Positions 1-6,328 of a DNA stretch of 10,203 nt are shown one piece after another. Made by a program: the position numbers and the translations under genes. The DNA is taken from contig JAOPWG010000399.1 of assembly GCA_025965775.1 (NCBI GenBank), forward strand, positions 1-10,203, given 5' to 3'. The notes below the pieces were generated by a model. It had not been told where the DNA came from. It saw nothing but the letters and a program-made list of their open reading frames with translations, and searched no databases. The DNA is from Modestobacter sp. (GTDB lineage Bacteria > Actinomycetota > Actinomycetes > Mycobacteriales > Geodermatophilaceae). How positions within the stretch are numbered: the first letter of the stretch is position 1; each line of letters opens with the position of its first letter.

Positions 1-497
1 ACAACCAGGGCCGCCGGCAGACCTCCTTCGCCGGGGTCGAGGTGCTGCCGGTCGTCGAGCAGACCGACCACGTCGACATCCCGGAGAACGAGATCCGGGT
101 CGACGTCTTCCGCTCGTCGGGCCCGGGCGGGCAGAGCGTCAACACCACCGACTCCGCCGTCCGGATGACGCACATCCCCACCGGCATCGTGGTGTCCTGC
201 CAGAACGAGAAGAGCCAGATCCAGAACCGGGCCGCCGCGCTGCGGGTGCTGCAGGCCCGCCTGCTCGTCGTCCGCCAGCAGGAGCAGCGTGCCGAGATGG
301 ACGCGCTCAAGGGGGAGGGCAGCAGCTGGGGCAACCAGATGCGCTCCTACGTGCTGCACCCGTACCAGATGGTCAAGGACCTCCGCACCGAGACCGAGAC
401 CGGCAACACCAGCGCGGTCCTGGACGGAGACATCGACCACTTCATCGAGTCCGGCATCCGCTGGCGGCGTGAGCAGGAGGCCGCTCCCAGCCGCTGA
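1..497 (+). CDS. prfB: Peptide chain release factor 2 (3' part)
   Basis: C-terminal part of RF2, which recognises UGA and UAA stop codons and triggers peptidyl-tRNA hydrolysis on the ribosome. The gene runs off the left edge; the first complete codon begins at position 3 and the stop is TGA at 495-497. The catalytic GGQ tripeptide, which enters the peptidyl-transferase centre, is at 126-134 in the context SSGPGGQSVNTTDSAVR. The following stretch (VSCQNEKSQIQNRAAALRVL) is typical of bacterial class I release factors. The choice of RF2 over RF1 rests on the overall wording and on the neighbours: prfB-ftsE-ftsX-smpB is the usual actinobacterial order. The SPF stop-codon recognition motif and any programmed frameshift site lie upstream of the window and cannot be checked. 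A 106-nt gap separates it from ftsE. Confidence 0.95.
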   Translation, partial: NQGRRQTSFAGVEVLPVVEQTDHVDIPENEIRVDVFRSSGPGGQSVNTTDSAVRMTHIPTGIVVSCQNEKSQIQNRAAALRVLQARLLVVRQQEQRAEMDALKGEGSSWGNQMRSYVLHPYQMVKDLRTETETGNTSAVLDGDIDHFIESGIRWRREQEAAPSR

Positions 498-589
498 GCA
501 GGCGAATCAGCGCTGCGCTGGGTCACCGGGCGAGCACCAGAGTTCGGGGGCGCGCCGTGCGGAGCGGTGATGACGGGGTCTGAGCCGGG

Positions 590-595
590 TACCGT
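590..595 (+). promoter_or_regulatory. Candidate -10 box (TACCGT) for ftsE
   Basis: TACCGT matches the actinobacterial -10 pattern TANNNT and ends 8 nt before the GTG start of ftsE. There is no Shine-Dalgarno sequence in between, so a leaderless mRNA beginning at or near the start codon is the simplest reading. No convincing -35 box is visible at 16-19 nt spacing. The same arrangement recurs before four other genes in the window. Confidence 0.45.
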
Positions 596-603
596 GGCGC
601 CTC

Positions 604-1293
604 GTGATCGAATTGCAACACGTCACCAAGATCTACCCGACCTCCCCGCGGCCGGCCCTCGATGACGTCTCCATGCAGATCGACAAGGGCGAGTTCGTCT
701 TCCTCATCGGGTCGTCCGGCTCGGGCAAATCGACCTTCCTCCGGCTGCTGCTGAAGGAGGACAACCCCACCAAAGGTGTCGTCAAGGTCAACGACAAGAA
801 CCTGACCACGATGAGCAAGTGGCAGGTGCCCAAGCTGCGTCGGACCATGGGCTGCGTCTTCCAGGACTTCCGGCTGCTTCGGAACAAGACCGTCGCCGAG
901 AACGTGGCCTTCGCCCTCGAGGTGATCAACAAGCCGCAGCGCACCATCAAGCGGGTGGTTCCCGAGGTGCTGGAGATGGTCGGGCTGGAGGGCAAGGAGA
1001 ACCGCCTGCCCAACGAGCTCTCCGGCGGTGAGCAGCAGCGTGTGGCGATCGCCCGGGCGTTCGTCAACCGGCCGCTGGTGCTGCTGGCCGACGAGCCGAC
1101 CGGCAACCTCGACCCCGAGACCAGCCAGGACATCATGCTGCTGCTGGAGCGGATCAACCGAACCGGCACGACCGTGGTGATGGCCACGCACGACTACCAC
1201 ATCGTCGACTCCATGCGGCGCCGCGTGATCGAGCTCAACGACGGCATCGTCAGCCGCGACCAGTCCCGCGGTGTCTACGGCGTGGGTCGCTGA
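604..1293 (+). CDS. ftsE: Cell division ATP-binding protein FtsE
   Basis: ATPase subunit of the FtsEX complex, a cytoplasmic ABC protein bound to FtsX at the division site. ATP cycling is transmitted through FtsX to activate extracellular peptidoglycan hydrolases. The 229-residue product has the full ABC set: Walker A GSSGSGKST at residues 36-44, Q-loop Gln87, signature LSGGEQQ at 139-145, Walker B VLLADEP at 159-165 with catalytic Glu164, and switch His196. The length is normal for FtsE, which is a single small ABC domain. The GTG at 604 is chosen because the protein then starts at the usual MIELQHVTK and a TANNNT box sits just upstream. ftsX follows after 43 nt, so the two are probably co-transcribed. 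Confidence 0.97.
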   Translation: MIELQHVTKIYPTSPRPALDDVSMQIDKGEFVFLIGSSGSGKSTFLRLLLKEDNPTKGVVKVNDKNLTTMSKWQVPKLRRTMGCVFQDFRLLRNKTVAENVAFALEVINKPQRTIKRVVPEVLEMVGLEGKENRLPNELSGGEQQRVAIARAFVNRPLVLLADEPTGNLDPETSQDIMLLLERINRTGTTVVMATHDYHIVDSMRRRVIELNDGIVSRDQSRGVYGVGR

Positions 1294-1336
1294 TGCTGGT
1301 CACCGTTGTACGGCCGCTGAACACGACAGGGAACTG

Positions 1337-2221
1337 ATGCGCGTCAACTTCGTCCTCTCCGAGGTGGCCGCTGGGCTGCGCCGGAACCTGACCATGACGG
1401 TCGCGATGATCCTGACCACGGGGATCTCCCTGGGCCTCATGGGCACCGGGCTGCTGATCGCCCACATGATCAGCGACATGCGTACGATCTACTACGACAA
1501 GGTGCAGGTCTCGATCTACCTGACCAACGACGTCAGCGCCGAGCAGCGCGATGCGATCGCCGCGCAGCTGGCCTCGTCGCAGGAGGTCAAGAACTACATC
1601 TACGAGTCCAAGGACGACGCCTACGCCCGGTTCACCAAGCAGTTCCAGGAGCAGCCGGCGCTGATCGCCAACACCCCGAAGGACGCCCTGCCGGAGAGCT
1701 TCCGGGTCGAGCTGGTGAACCCCGAGCGGTACCAGGTCATCGCCCAGCAGTTCCCGGTCGGGCAGAACGGGGTGGAGGACGTCCGCGACGAGGGCAACTT
1801 CCTCGACCGATTGTTCAGCCTGCTCAACGGGGCACGCAACGCGACGATCGCGGTGGCCGTCGTGCAAGCACTGGCCGCGTTGCTGCTGATCTCCAACACG
1901 ATCCAGCTCGCGGCCTTCAACCGGCGCAACGAGACCAACATCATGCGACTGGTCGGCGCCTCGCGCTGGTACACCCAGTTGCCGTTCATCCTGGAGGCGG
2001 CGCTCGCCGGGCTGATCGGCGCGCTGCTGGCCATCGGCGGCCTGGTGCTGACCAAGGTGCTCTTCGTCGACAAGACGCTGGCCGGGCCGATCAAGTCCGG
2101 GATCATCCCGCCGGTCGACTGGTCGGCGATCGCCTCGATCAGCCCGATCATCGCGCTGGCCGGCGTGGGGCTGGCCGCGGTCGCGGCCTACGTGACGCTG
2201 CGGCTCTACGTCCGGCTGTAG
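1337..2221 (+). CDS. ftsX: Cell division protein FtsX
   Basis: Membrane subunit of FtsEX. The 294-residue protein has the FtsX topology: a cytoplasmic N-terminus, TM1 at about 21-42, an extracytoplasmic domain at about 45-165 that in this family contacts cell-wall hydrolases or their activators, TM2 at about 169-191, TM3 at about 216-240 and TM4 at about 266-289. The region NRRNETNIMRLVGAS between TM2 and TM3 is the conserved cytoplasmic segment that meets the ABC subunit. The ATG at 1337 is chosen because it has an AGGGA ribosome-binding site at 1328-1332 and because MRVNFVLSEVAAGLRRN aligns by eye with the start of mycobacterial FtsX. An in-frame GTG at 1271 would overlap ftsE and add 22 unlikely residues. 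No peptidase gene follows before smpB, so its partner hydrolase must be elsewhere. Confidence 0.96.
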   Translation: MRVNFVLSEVAAGLRRNLTMTVAMILTTGISLGLMGTGLLIAHMISDMRTIYYDKVQVSIYLTNDVSAEQRDAIAAQLASSQEVKNYIYESKDDAYARFTKQFQEQPALIANTPKDALPESFRVELVNPERYQVIAQQFPVGQNGVEDVRDEGNFLDRLFSLLNGARNATIAVAVVQALAALLLISNTIQLAAFNRRNETNIMRLVGASRWYTQLPFILEAALAGLIGALLAIGGLVLTKVLFVDKTLAGPIKSGIIPPVDWSAIASISPIIALAGVGLAAVAAYVTLRLYVRL

Positions 2222-2234
2222 CCGCTGCATCCCG

Positions 2235-2281
2235 GGGGCTTCTTCGGGCTCGGGTCCCGGGCCCGAGCCTGAAAAAGCCCC
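2235..2281 (+). terminator. Long hairpin between ftsX and smpB
   Basis: The inner arms GGCTCGGG (2247-2254) and CCCGAGCC (2262-2269) are perfect, with a 7-nt loop. Outside them TTC (2243-2245) pairs with GAA (2271-2273), and GGGGCTT (2235-2241) pairs with AAGCCCC (2275-2281), with one mismatch and one G-U. This gives a nearly continuous stem of about 20 positions. It starts 13 nt after the ftsX stop. No U-tract follows, so it could be an actinobacterial U-less terminator, an mRNA 3' stabiliser, or both. Confidence 0.55.
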
Positions 2282-2295
2282 GGTGGTCGGCGCAG

Positions 2296-2301
2296 TAACC
2301 T
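2296..2301 (+). promoter_or_regulatory. Candidate -10 box (TAACCT) for smpB
   Basis: TAACCT fits TANNNT and ends 6 nt before the smpB ATG, which would give a leaderless transcript. The G-run at 2302-2306 is too close to the ATG (1 nt) to be a useful Shine-Dalgarno site. Its place after the ftsX hairpin suggests smpB has its own promoter. No clear -35 box was found. Confidence 0.45.
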
Positions 2302-2307
2302 GGGGGC

Positions 2308-2784
2308 ATGCCGCGTGAGACCGGGCGCAAGCTCATCGCCCATAACAAGAAGGCGCGGCACGACTACTCGATCCTCGACACCTACGAGGTGGGCCTCGTG
2401 CTCACCGGCACCGAGGTGAAGAGCTTGCGGGCCGGCCGTGCCTCGCTCGTCGACGGCTTCGCCACCGTCGACGACGGCGAGGTGTGGCTGCAGCACGTGC
2501 ACATCCCCGAGTACACCGAGGGCACGTGGACCAACCACGCCCCGCGCCGCAAGCGCAAGATCCTCATGCACCGCTCGGAGATCGAGAAGCTGATCGGCAA
2601 GACCAAGGAGGGCGGGCTCACGCTCGTCCCGCTGGACCTGTACTTCAAGGACGGCAAGGTCAAGGCCACCCTGGCGCTGGCCAAGGGCAAGAAGTCCTAC
2701 GACAAGCGGCAGGACCTCGCCGAGCGCGATTCGCGCCGGGAGATGGAACGTGCCTTCGGGCGTTACGTGAAGGGCCGCCGGTGA
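2308..2784 (+). CDS. smpB: SsrA-binding protein SmpB
   Basis: RNA-binding partner of tmRNA in trans-translation. It binds the tRNA-like domain of SsrA and places it in the A site of ribosomes stalled on mRNAs lacking a stop codon. The 158-residue product has the family landmarks in order: NKKARHDYSI near residues 13-22, GTEVKSLRAGRASLVDG at about 34-50, HIPEYTEGTWTNHAPRRKRK at about 65-84, VPLDLYFKDGKVK at about 107-119 and the basic tail KGKKSYDKRQDLAERDSRRE, which reaches along the empty mRNA channel. The ATG at 2308 gives a normal N-terminus. The next gene starts inside the smpB stop region (GTGA overlap at 2781-2784), so translation is probably coupled. Its RNA partner, ssrA, begins at the right end of this window. 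Confidence 0.98.
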   Translation: MPRETGRKLIAHNKKARHDYSILDTYEVGLVLTGTEVKSLRAGRASLVDGFATVDDGEVWLQHVHIPEYTEGTWTNHAPRRKRKILMHRSEIEKLIGKTKEGGLTLVPLDLYFKDGKVKATLALAKGKKSYDKRQDLAERDSRREMERAFGRYVKGRR

Positions 2785-3704
2785 GAGGCGTCGCGTACGA
2801 CGAGTTCGGCGATGCCCGGGTGCTGCGGGTCCGCGACGACCTGCCGATGCCGCCGGTCGGGCCGGACACCGTGCTGGTGCGGGTCCATGCGGCCGGGGTG
2901 AACCCGGTCGACATCGGCATCCGCGAGGGGCACCTGGCCGGCGCCTTCCCCCACCACTTCCCGATCATCCCGGGCTGGGACGTGTCCGGGGTGGTGGAGG
3001 CCGCCGGGCCGGCGGTGACCACGTTCGCGCCCGGCGACGAGGTGTTCGGGTACGTGCGCCGGGACGACGTCCAGTGGGGGACGACGGCGGAGTTCGTGCC
3101 GGCCCCGCTGCGCTGCCTGGCGCACAAGCCCGAGTCCCTCGGTTTCGCCGAGGCCGGGGCGCTGCCGCTGGCCGGGCTGACGGCGTACCAGGCGCTCACC
3201 GAGGTGCTCGACATCAGCGAGGGCGAGCGGGTGCTGGTGCACCGGGCCGCCGGCGGGGTCGGCTTCTTCGCCGTCCAGATCGCCGTCGCGCTGGGTGCGC
3301 ACGTGATCGGCACCGCCAGCCCGAAGAACCACGGCTTCCTGCGCGACGCCGGGGTCGCCGAGGTGTTCGACTACTCCGCGGGTCCGATCAGCGGGCAGTT
3401 GACCGGGCCGGTGGACGCCGTCCTGGACCTGGTCGGCGGTGACACCCTGGCCGACGCACCGCGCCAGGTGCGGGACCCGGGCCGGATCGCCAGCGTGGCC
3501 GACCCAGGGGTGCTCGACCTCGGTGGTCACTACGTCTTCGTCCGCCCCGACACCCACGACCTCGAGGAGCTGGCCCGGATGGCCGATGCCGGTCAGCTGC
3601 GGGTGCCGATCGCCCGGGCCTTCGACCTCGACCACGTCACCGACGCCCACGAGCTGGTCGCCGGGGGCCACGTGCGCGGCAAGGTCGTCGTCACGCTCCG
3701 ATGA
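2781..3704 (+). CDS. Quinone oxidoreductase-like MDR superfamily protein (NADP-dependent)
   Basis: Medium-chain dehydrogenase/reductase of the zinc-free quinone oxidoreductase branch, predicted to transfer hydride from NAD(P)H to a quinone or enone; the real substrate is unknown. The 307-residue product has an N-terminal GroES-like fold (AAGVNPVDIGIREG at about 34-47, PGWDVSGVV at about 62-70, GDEVFGYV at about 83-90) and a C-terminal Rossmann domain with the nucleotide-binding turn AAGGVG at 156-161. The cysteine and histidine ligands of zinc alcohol dehydrogenases are absent at the usual places. The GTG start at 2781 overlaps the smpB stop by four bases, and the TGA stop (3702-3704) overlaps an ATG at 3701, so it sits in a tightly packed run. 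Catalysis is inferred from family; there is no evidence that it works with SmpB. Confidence 0.88.
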   Translation: MRGVAYDEFGDARVLRVRDDLPMPPVGPDTVLVRVHAAGVNPVDIGIREGHLAGAFPHHFPIIPGWDVSGVVEAAGPAVTTFAPGDEVFGYVRRDDVQWGTTAEFVPAPLRCLAHKPESLGFAEAGALPLAGLTAYQALTEVLDISEGERVLVHRAAGGVGFFAVQIAVALGAHVIGTASPKNHGFLRDAGVAEVFDYSAGPISGQLTGPVDAVLDLVGGDTLADAPRQVRDPGRIASVADPGVLDLGGHYVFVRPDTHDLEELARMADAGQLRVPIARAFDLDHVTDAHELVAGGHVRGKVVVTLR

Positions 3705-3835
3705 GCGCGAAGGCGACGCCCGAGCGAGCATCGCAGGGAGATGCCGGGAGTCGACAGGGAGCGAGCATCGCAGCGAGCGCCGGCGAGCGAGGAGCGGAAC
3801 GAGGGCGGAGTCGAGCCATGAGTGCGAACGCGACG
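3701..3835 (+). repeat. Degenerate GAGCGAGC-rich repeat block at the amidohydrolase start
   Basis: The 15-mer GAGCGAGCATCGCAG occurs twice (3722-3736 and 3759-3773), 37 nt apart. GGGAG occurs at 3736-3740, 3746-3750 and 3757-3761, and GGAGTCGA at 3747-3754 and 3807-3814. The block is flanked by two near-copies of a start region: 3701-3718 and 3818-3835 agree at 16 of 18 positions, and both encode MSA(K/N)AT. There is no stop in the amidohydrolase frame. It looks like a small intergenic repeat or local duplication lodged at the gene start. Confidence 0.7.
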
Positions 3836-4747
3836 GTCGCGCCGCCGGCCGACGACGCCGACGTCCCCCGGTACTGGCGCGAACTGGGCCTGCCCGGCCT
3901 GGTCGACGTGCACGTGCACTTCCTGCCCGAGCGCGTGCAGGCGAAGGTCTGGAAGTACTTCGCCGACGCGGAACGGCACTACGGCGCGCCATGGCCGATC
4001 CGGTACCCGCTGCCGGTCGAGGAGCGGCTGACCCTGCTGGCCGGGCTCGGCGTCCGCGCCTTCCCGACGCTGCCCTACCCGCACCGTCCGGGGATGGCCA
4101 CCTGGCTCAACGACTGGTCGGCGGAGTTCGCGAAGGCGCATCCGCAGGTGCTGCAGTCGGGCACCTTCTACCCCGAGCCGGAAGCGCCGGCCTACGTCGC
4201 CGAGGCGCTGGACGCCGGTGTCCGCGTGTTCAAGGTGCACGTGCAGGTCGGTGACTTCGACCCCCGGGACCGGCTGCTCGACGCGGTCTGGGCCCGGCTG
4301 GAGGAGACCGGCACCCCGGTGGTCATCCACTGCGGTTCGGGTCCGCTGGCCGGCGAGCACACGGGGCCCGCCCCGATGACCGGGCTGCTGCAGCGCCATC
4401 CGGGCCTGCAGCTGGTGATCGCCCACCTGGGCATGCCCGAGTACGCGGCCTTCCTCGAGCTGGCCGAGCGGTACGAGCGGGTGCACCTGGACACCACCAT
4501 GTTCGCCACCGACTTCACCGAGCGGCTGATGCCCTTCGACCGCTCGCTGCTGCCCCGGCTGGCCGGGCTGGCCGACAAGGTGCTGCTCGGCAGCGACTTC
4601 CCGACCATCCCGTACAACTACGCCCACCAGCTCACGGCGCTGCACCGGTTGGGACTGGGGGAGGAGTGGCTGCGCGCCGTGCTCTGGCGCAACGGGGCGC
4701 GGCTGTTCGGGGTCGACGGGTACGACCCGGCCGGCGGCCCGCGGTAG
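3818..4747 (+). CDS. Amidohydrolase family protein (amidohydrolase_2, TIM barrel)
   Basis: Predicted metal-dependent hydrolase or decarboxylase of the amidohydrolase_2 family; substrate unknown. Counting from the ATG at 3818 the product is 309 residues. The metal-site landmarks are in place: HxH at His32/His34 (DVHVHFLPE), His171 (VVIHCGSG), His203 (IAHLGMPEY) and Asp260 (LLGSDFPTIPY). FKVHVQVGDFD near residues 136-146 may supply a further active-site lysine. The 3818 ATG is preferred because GGAG at 3807-3810 gives a ribosome-binding site 7 nt upstream and the earlier residues look non-functional. An in-frame ATG at 3701 overlaps the stop of the preceding gene and would add 39 residues encoded by the repeat block; it remains a real alternative. 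A strong hairpin overlaps its stop codon. Confidence 0.85.
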   Translation: MSANATVAPPADDADVPRYWRELGLPGLVDVHVHFLPERVQAKVWKYFADAERHYGAPWPIRYPLPVEERLTLLAGLGVRAFPTLPYPHRPGMATWLNDWSAEFAKAHPQVLQSGTFYPEPEAPAYVAEALDAGVRVFKVHVQVGDFDPRDRLLDAVWARLEETGTPVVIHCGSGPLAGEHTGPAPMTGLLQRHPGLQLVIAHLGMPEYAAFLELAERYERVHLDTTMFATDFTERLMPFDRSLLPRLAGLADKVLLGSDFPTIPYNYAHQLTALHRLGLGEEWLRAVLWRNGARLFGVDGYDPAGGPR

Positions 4748-4763
4748 GCCGCCGGCCGGGTCG
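4723..4763. terminator. Perfect 17-bp hairpin between convergent genes
   Basis: Positions 4723-4739 are exactly complementary to 4747-4763, with a 7-nt loop (4740-4746). The hairpin covers the last codons and the TAG stop (4745-4747) of the amidohydrolase gene and ends 4 nt before the stop of the convergent GYD gene. It is very GC-rich, symmetrical and lacks a T-tract on either side. A bidirectional U-less terminator is the simplest reading. Confidence 0.7.
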
Positions 4764-4766
4764 GGA

Positions 4767-5090
4767 TCAGCGGCTCCCGGGCGGTGAGTAGTCCGGCTTC
4801 AGCTGGGCGGCCGCGTCGATGTCCTCCGGGGTCAGGAGGACGGCGACCCGCACCCTGGTGCTCCCGCTGCCGCTCACGGTGAGGGCCAGAGCGGCGGCGG
4901 CGCGCTCGTCGGGCAGTTCGATCAGGGTGTACGCATCGTCCGCCCCGAAGGCGAAGTCGAAGGTCTCCAACTTCCCGCCCATGCCGGACGCGGCCTTCTC
5001 GACCGCCGTCCGCCGCGCCGAGCCGCCGGCCTCCATGAGGGCCTTCGCCCCCTGCGGCGCGTAGTTGACGATGAACATGAACCGAGGCAC
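4767..5090 (-). CDS. GYD domain-containing small protein
   Basis: A 107-residue protein with the look of the GYD family (small alpha/beta ferredoxin-like proteins of unknown role): N-terminal strand MPRFMFIVNYAPQGAKAL, then GGKLETFDFAFGADDAYTLIELPDERAA, where the family usually has a G-x-Y/D-D motif (here GADDAYTL), and a C-terminal strand TRVRVAVLLTPEDI. The start is GTG at 5088-5090, supported by GGAGG (complement of 5096-5100) with 5 nt spacing; an in-frame ATG four codons later is the alternative. It is the only gene on the minus strand, convergent with the amidohydrolase and divergent from the acetyltransferase. No catalytic residues can be named and its function is unknown. The family call is from memory of its pattern. 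Confidence 0.75.
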   Translation of the reverse strand: MPRFMFIVNYAPQGAKALMEAGGSARRTAVEKAASGMGGKLETFDFAFGADDAYTLIELPDERAAAALALTVSGSGSTRVRVAVLLTPEDIDAAAQLKPDYSPPGSR

Positions 5091-5114
5091 GTCAGCCTCC
5101 CCTTCTCCCGCCCC

Positions 5115-5147
5115 CCGCCCGGGCGATGCTCCCGGGACCCCGGGCGG
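5115..5147. repeat. Inverted repeat in the divergent intergenic region
   Basis: The 9-nt arms CCGCCCGGG (5115-5123) and CCCGGGCGG (5139-5147) are exact reverse complements, with a third CCCGGG at 5131-5136 between them. It lies 25 nt upstream of the GYD gene start. It could be an operator or a stem in the GYD 5' leader, but in such GC-rich DNA short palindromes of G and C alone are weak evidence. The rest of 5091-5279 shows only the TACCCT box noted separately. Confidence 0.35.
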
Positions 5148-5265
5148 TGGCGCAACGACGTCGTCCCCCGCCGCCTCCGGGCACCCGCGCGGCGGCGACC
5201 GGGCGGCCGGAGCCGGTGACTGGTGGTCGACGTCGTTCCGATGGGCCCCCGGCGCGGCGACCGCC

Positions 5266-5271
5266 TACCCT
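5266..5271 (+). promoter_or_regulatory. Candidate -10 box (TACCCT) for the GNAT gene
   Basis: TACCCT fits TANNNT and ends 8 nt before the GTG at 5280. With no ribosome-binding site in that gap, it implies leaderless translation and decides the start between 5280 and the in-frame upstream codons at 5223 and 5241. No clear -35 box is visible. Confidence 0.45.
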
Positions 5272-5279
5272 CGATCCCC

Positions 5280-6278
5280 GTGCCCGACGTCCTCACGCTG
5301 CAGCTGCCCGCCGGTCTCACCGCCCGCCCGATGCGCCCCGACGACGCCGCCGCCGCCGCCGAGCTGCTGGCCACCGCGGAGGCCGTCGACGACACCGGGG
5401 TGCACGAGAGCGCCGAGGACCTCGCCGCCTGGTGGTTCAACGAGCTGGTCGACCCGGAGCTGGACACCCGCGTCGTCCTGACCGACGACGACCGGCTGGT
5501 CGGCTACGCCACCACCCTCGCCCCGCCCACCTTCCGGGACGCCTACGGCGTGCACCTGGAGGGCCGGGTGCACCCGGACTGGCGTGGTCGCGGGATCGGC
5601 CGCGCGTTGCTGGCCTGGCAGCTCGAGCGCGGTGCCCAGCTGCACGCGGAACGGCATCCGCAGGCGCCGGCCCGGCTGACCGCCACCGTCTGGACCACGA
5701 TGCCGTCGGTGGAGGCGCTGGTGCGCCGGGCCGGGCTGGAGCAGGCCCGCTGGTTCTTCCACATGGAGCGCCCGCTCACCGGCCTGCCCCCGCGACGCCG
5801 CGTCGAGGGGGTCGACCTGGTCCCGTTCAGCTGGGACCGGGACGACGAGGTCCGGCGGGCCCACAACGCCGCCTTCACCGAGCACTACGGCTCCAGCGAG
5901 CGCGACGAAGCCTCCTGGCAGGTCATGTTCACCGGCGGGCGGTCCTTCCGCCCCGACCTCTCGGTGCTGGCGCTCGAGGACGGTGCGGTGGTCGGCTATG
6001 CGCTGGCCTACGTGTCCGAGGCGAGCGCCGCGGCCACCGGGTCGCGGGAGAGCTACTTCGGCCAGATCGGCGTCGTCCCCGCCGCCCGGGGCCGCGGGCT
6101 GTCCAAGGCGGTCATCATCGAGGCGCTGCACGTGGCCGCCGCGCACGACTGCCAGACCGCCGGGCTCGAGGTCGACAGCGAGAACGTCACCGGCGCGCTC
6201 GGGCTCTACGAGAGCCTCGGCTTCACCACGCACCGCACCCAGGTGTCCTGGTCGCACCGGATCGACCCGCTGCACTGA
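5280..6278 (+). CDS. Tandem GNAT-domain N-acetyltransferase
   Basis: A 332-residue protein with two GNAT folds, predicted to move an acetyl group from acetyl-CoA to an amine; the acceptor is unknown. The N-terminal domain (about 10-165) has the acetyl-CoA pyrophosphate loop HPDWRGRGIG at 98-107. The C-terminal domain (about 175-325) has VPAARGRGLSK with the loop around Arg270-Leu274, followed by the late family motif NVTGALGLYESLGF. Two intact loops suggest neither domain is obviously dead. The double-GNAT architecture and length resemble mycothiol synthase MshD, but similar paralogues are common in actinomycetes, so I do not assign mshD. Starting at GTG 5280 gives MPDVLTLQLP and fits the TACCCT box; GTG 5223 or ATG 5241 would add 19 or 13 low-quality residues. 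Confidence 0.86.
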   Translation: MPDVLTLQLPAGLTARPMRPDDAAAAAELLATAEAVDDTGVHESAEDLAAWWFNELVDPELDTRVVLTDDDRLVGYATTLAPPTFRDAYGVHLEGRVHPDWRGRGIGRALLAWQLERGAQLHAERHPQAPARLTATVWTTMPSVEALVRRAGLEQARWFFHMERPLTGLPPRRRVEGVDLVPFSWDRDDEVRRAHNAAFTEHYGSSERDEASWQVMFTGGRSFRPDLSVLALEDGAVVGYALAYVSEASAAATGSRESYFGQIGVVPAARGRGLSKAVIIEALHVAAAHDCQTAGLEVDSENVTGALGLYESLGFTTHRTQVSWSHRIDPLH

Positions 6279-6314
6279 CCGCTCGCGCAACGGCCCGTCC
6301 CGCTCCCGCGGGCG

Positions 6315-6320
6315 TACGTT
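6315..6320 (+). promoter_or_regulatory. Candidate -10 box (TACGTT) for the secreted protein gene
   Basis: TACGTT fits TANNNT and ends 8 nt before the ATG at 6329, with no Shine-Dalgarno sequence between. A small hairpin (CCCGC 6299-6303 with GCGGG 6308-6312) lies just upstream and may mark the end of the acetyltransferase transcript. No clear -35 box is visible. Confidence 0.42.
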
Positions 6321-6328
6321 GACCGCTG

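Noticed and set aside
508..520. Hairpin CAGCG-CTG-CGCTG after prfB.
   Set aside because: A 5-bp stem without a T-tract is too small to call a terminator in DNA this rich in G and C.
1271..1336. Upstream in-frame GTG start for ftsX overlapping ftsE.
   Set aside because: It adds 22 residues unlike other FtsX N-termini, while ATG 1337 has an AGGGA site and the conserved start.
1250..2230. A 326-codon minus-strand frame opposite ftsX.
   Set aside because: ftsX is unmistakable on the plus strand. The antisense translation is rich in Gln, Arg, Asp and His with no domain, as expected of a shadow frame.
2484..2780. Extension of the quinone-oxidoreductase frame back into smpB.
   Set aside because: The extension is an out-of-frame reading of smpB. 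The MDR fold begins at the GTG at 2781.
5223..5279. Earlier GTG or ATG starts for the GNAT gene.
   Set aside because: They lack a ribosome site and would place the TACCCT box inside the gene. GTG 5280 fits the leaderless pattern seen at other genes here.
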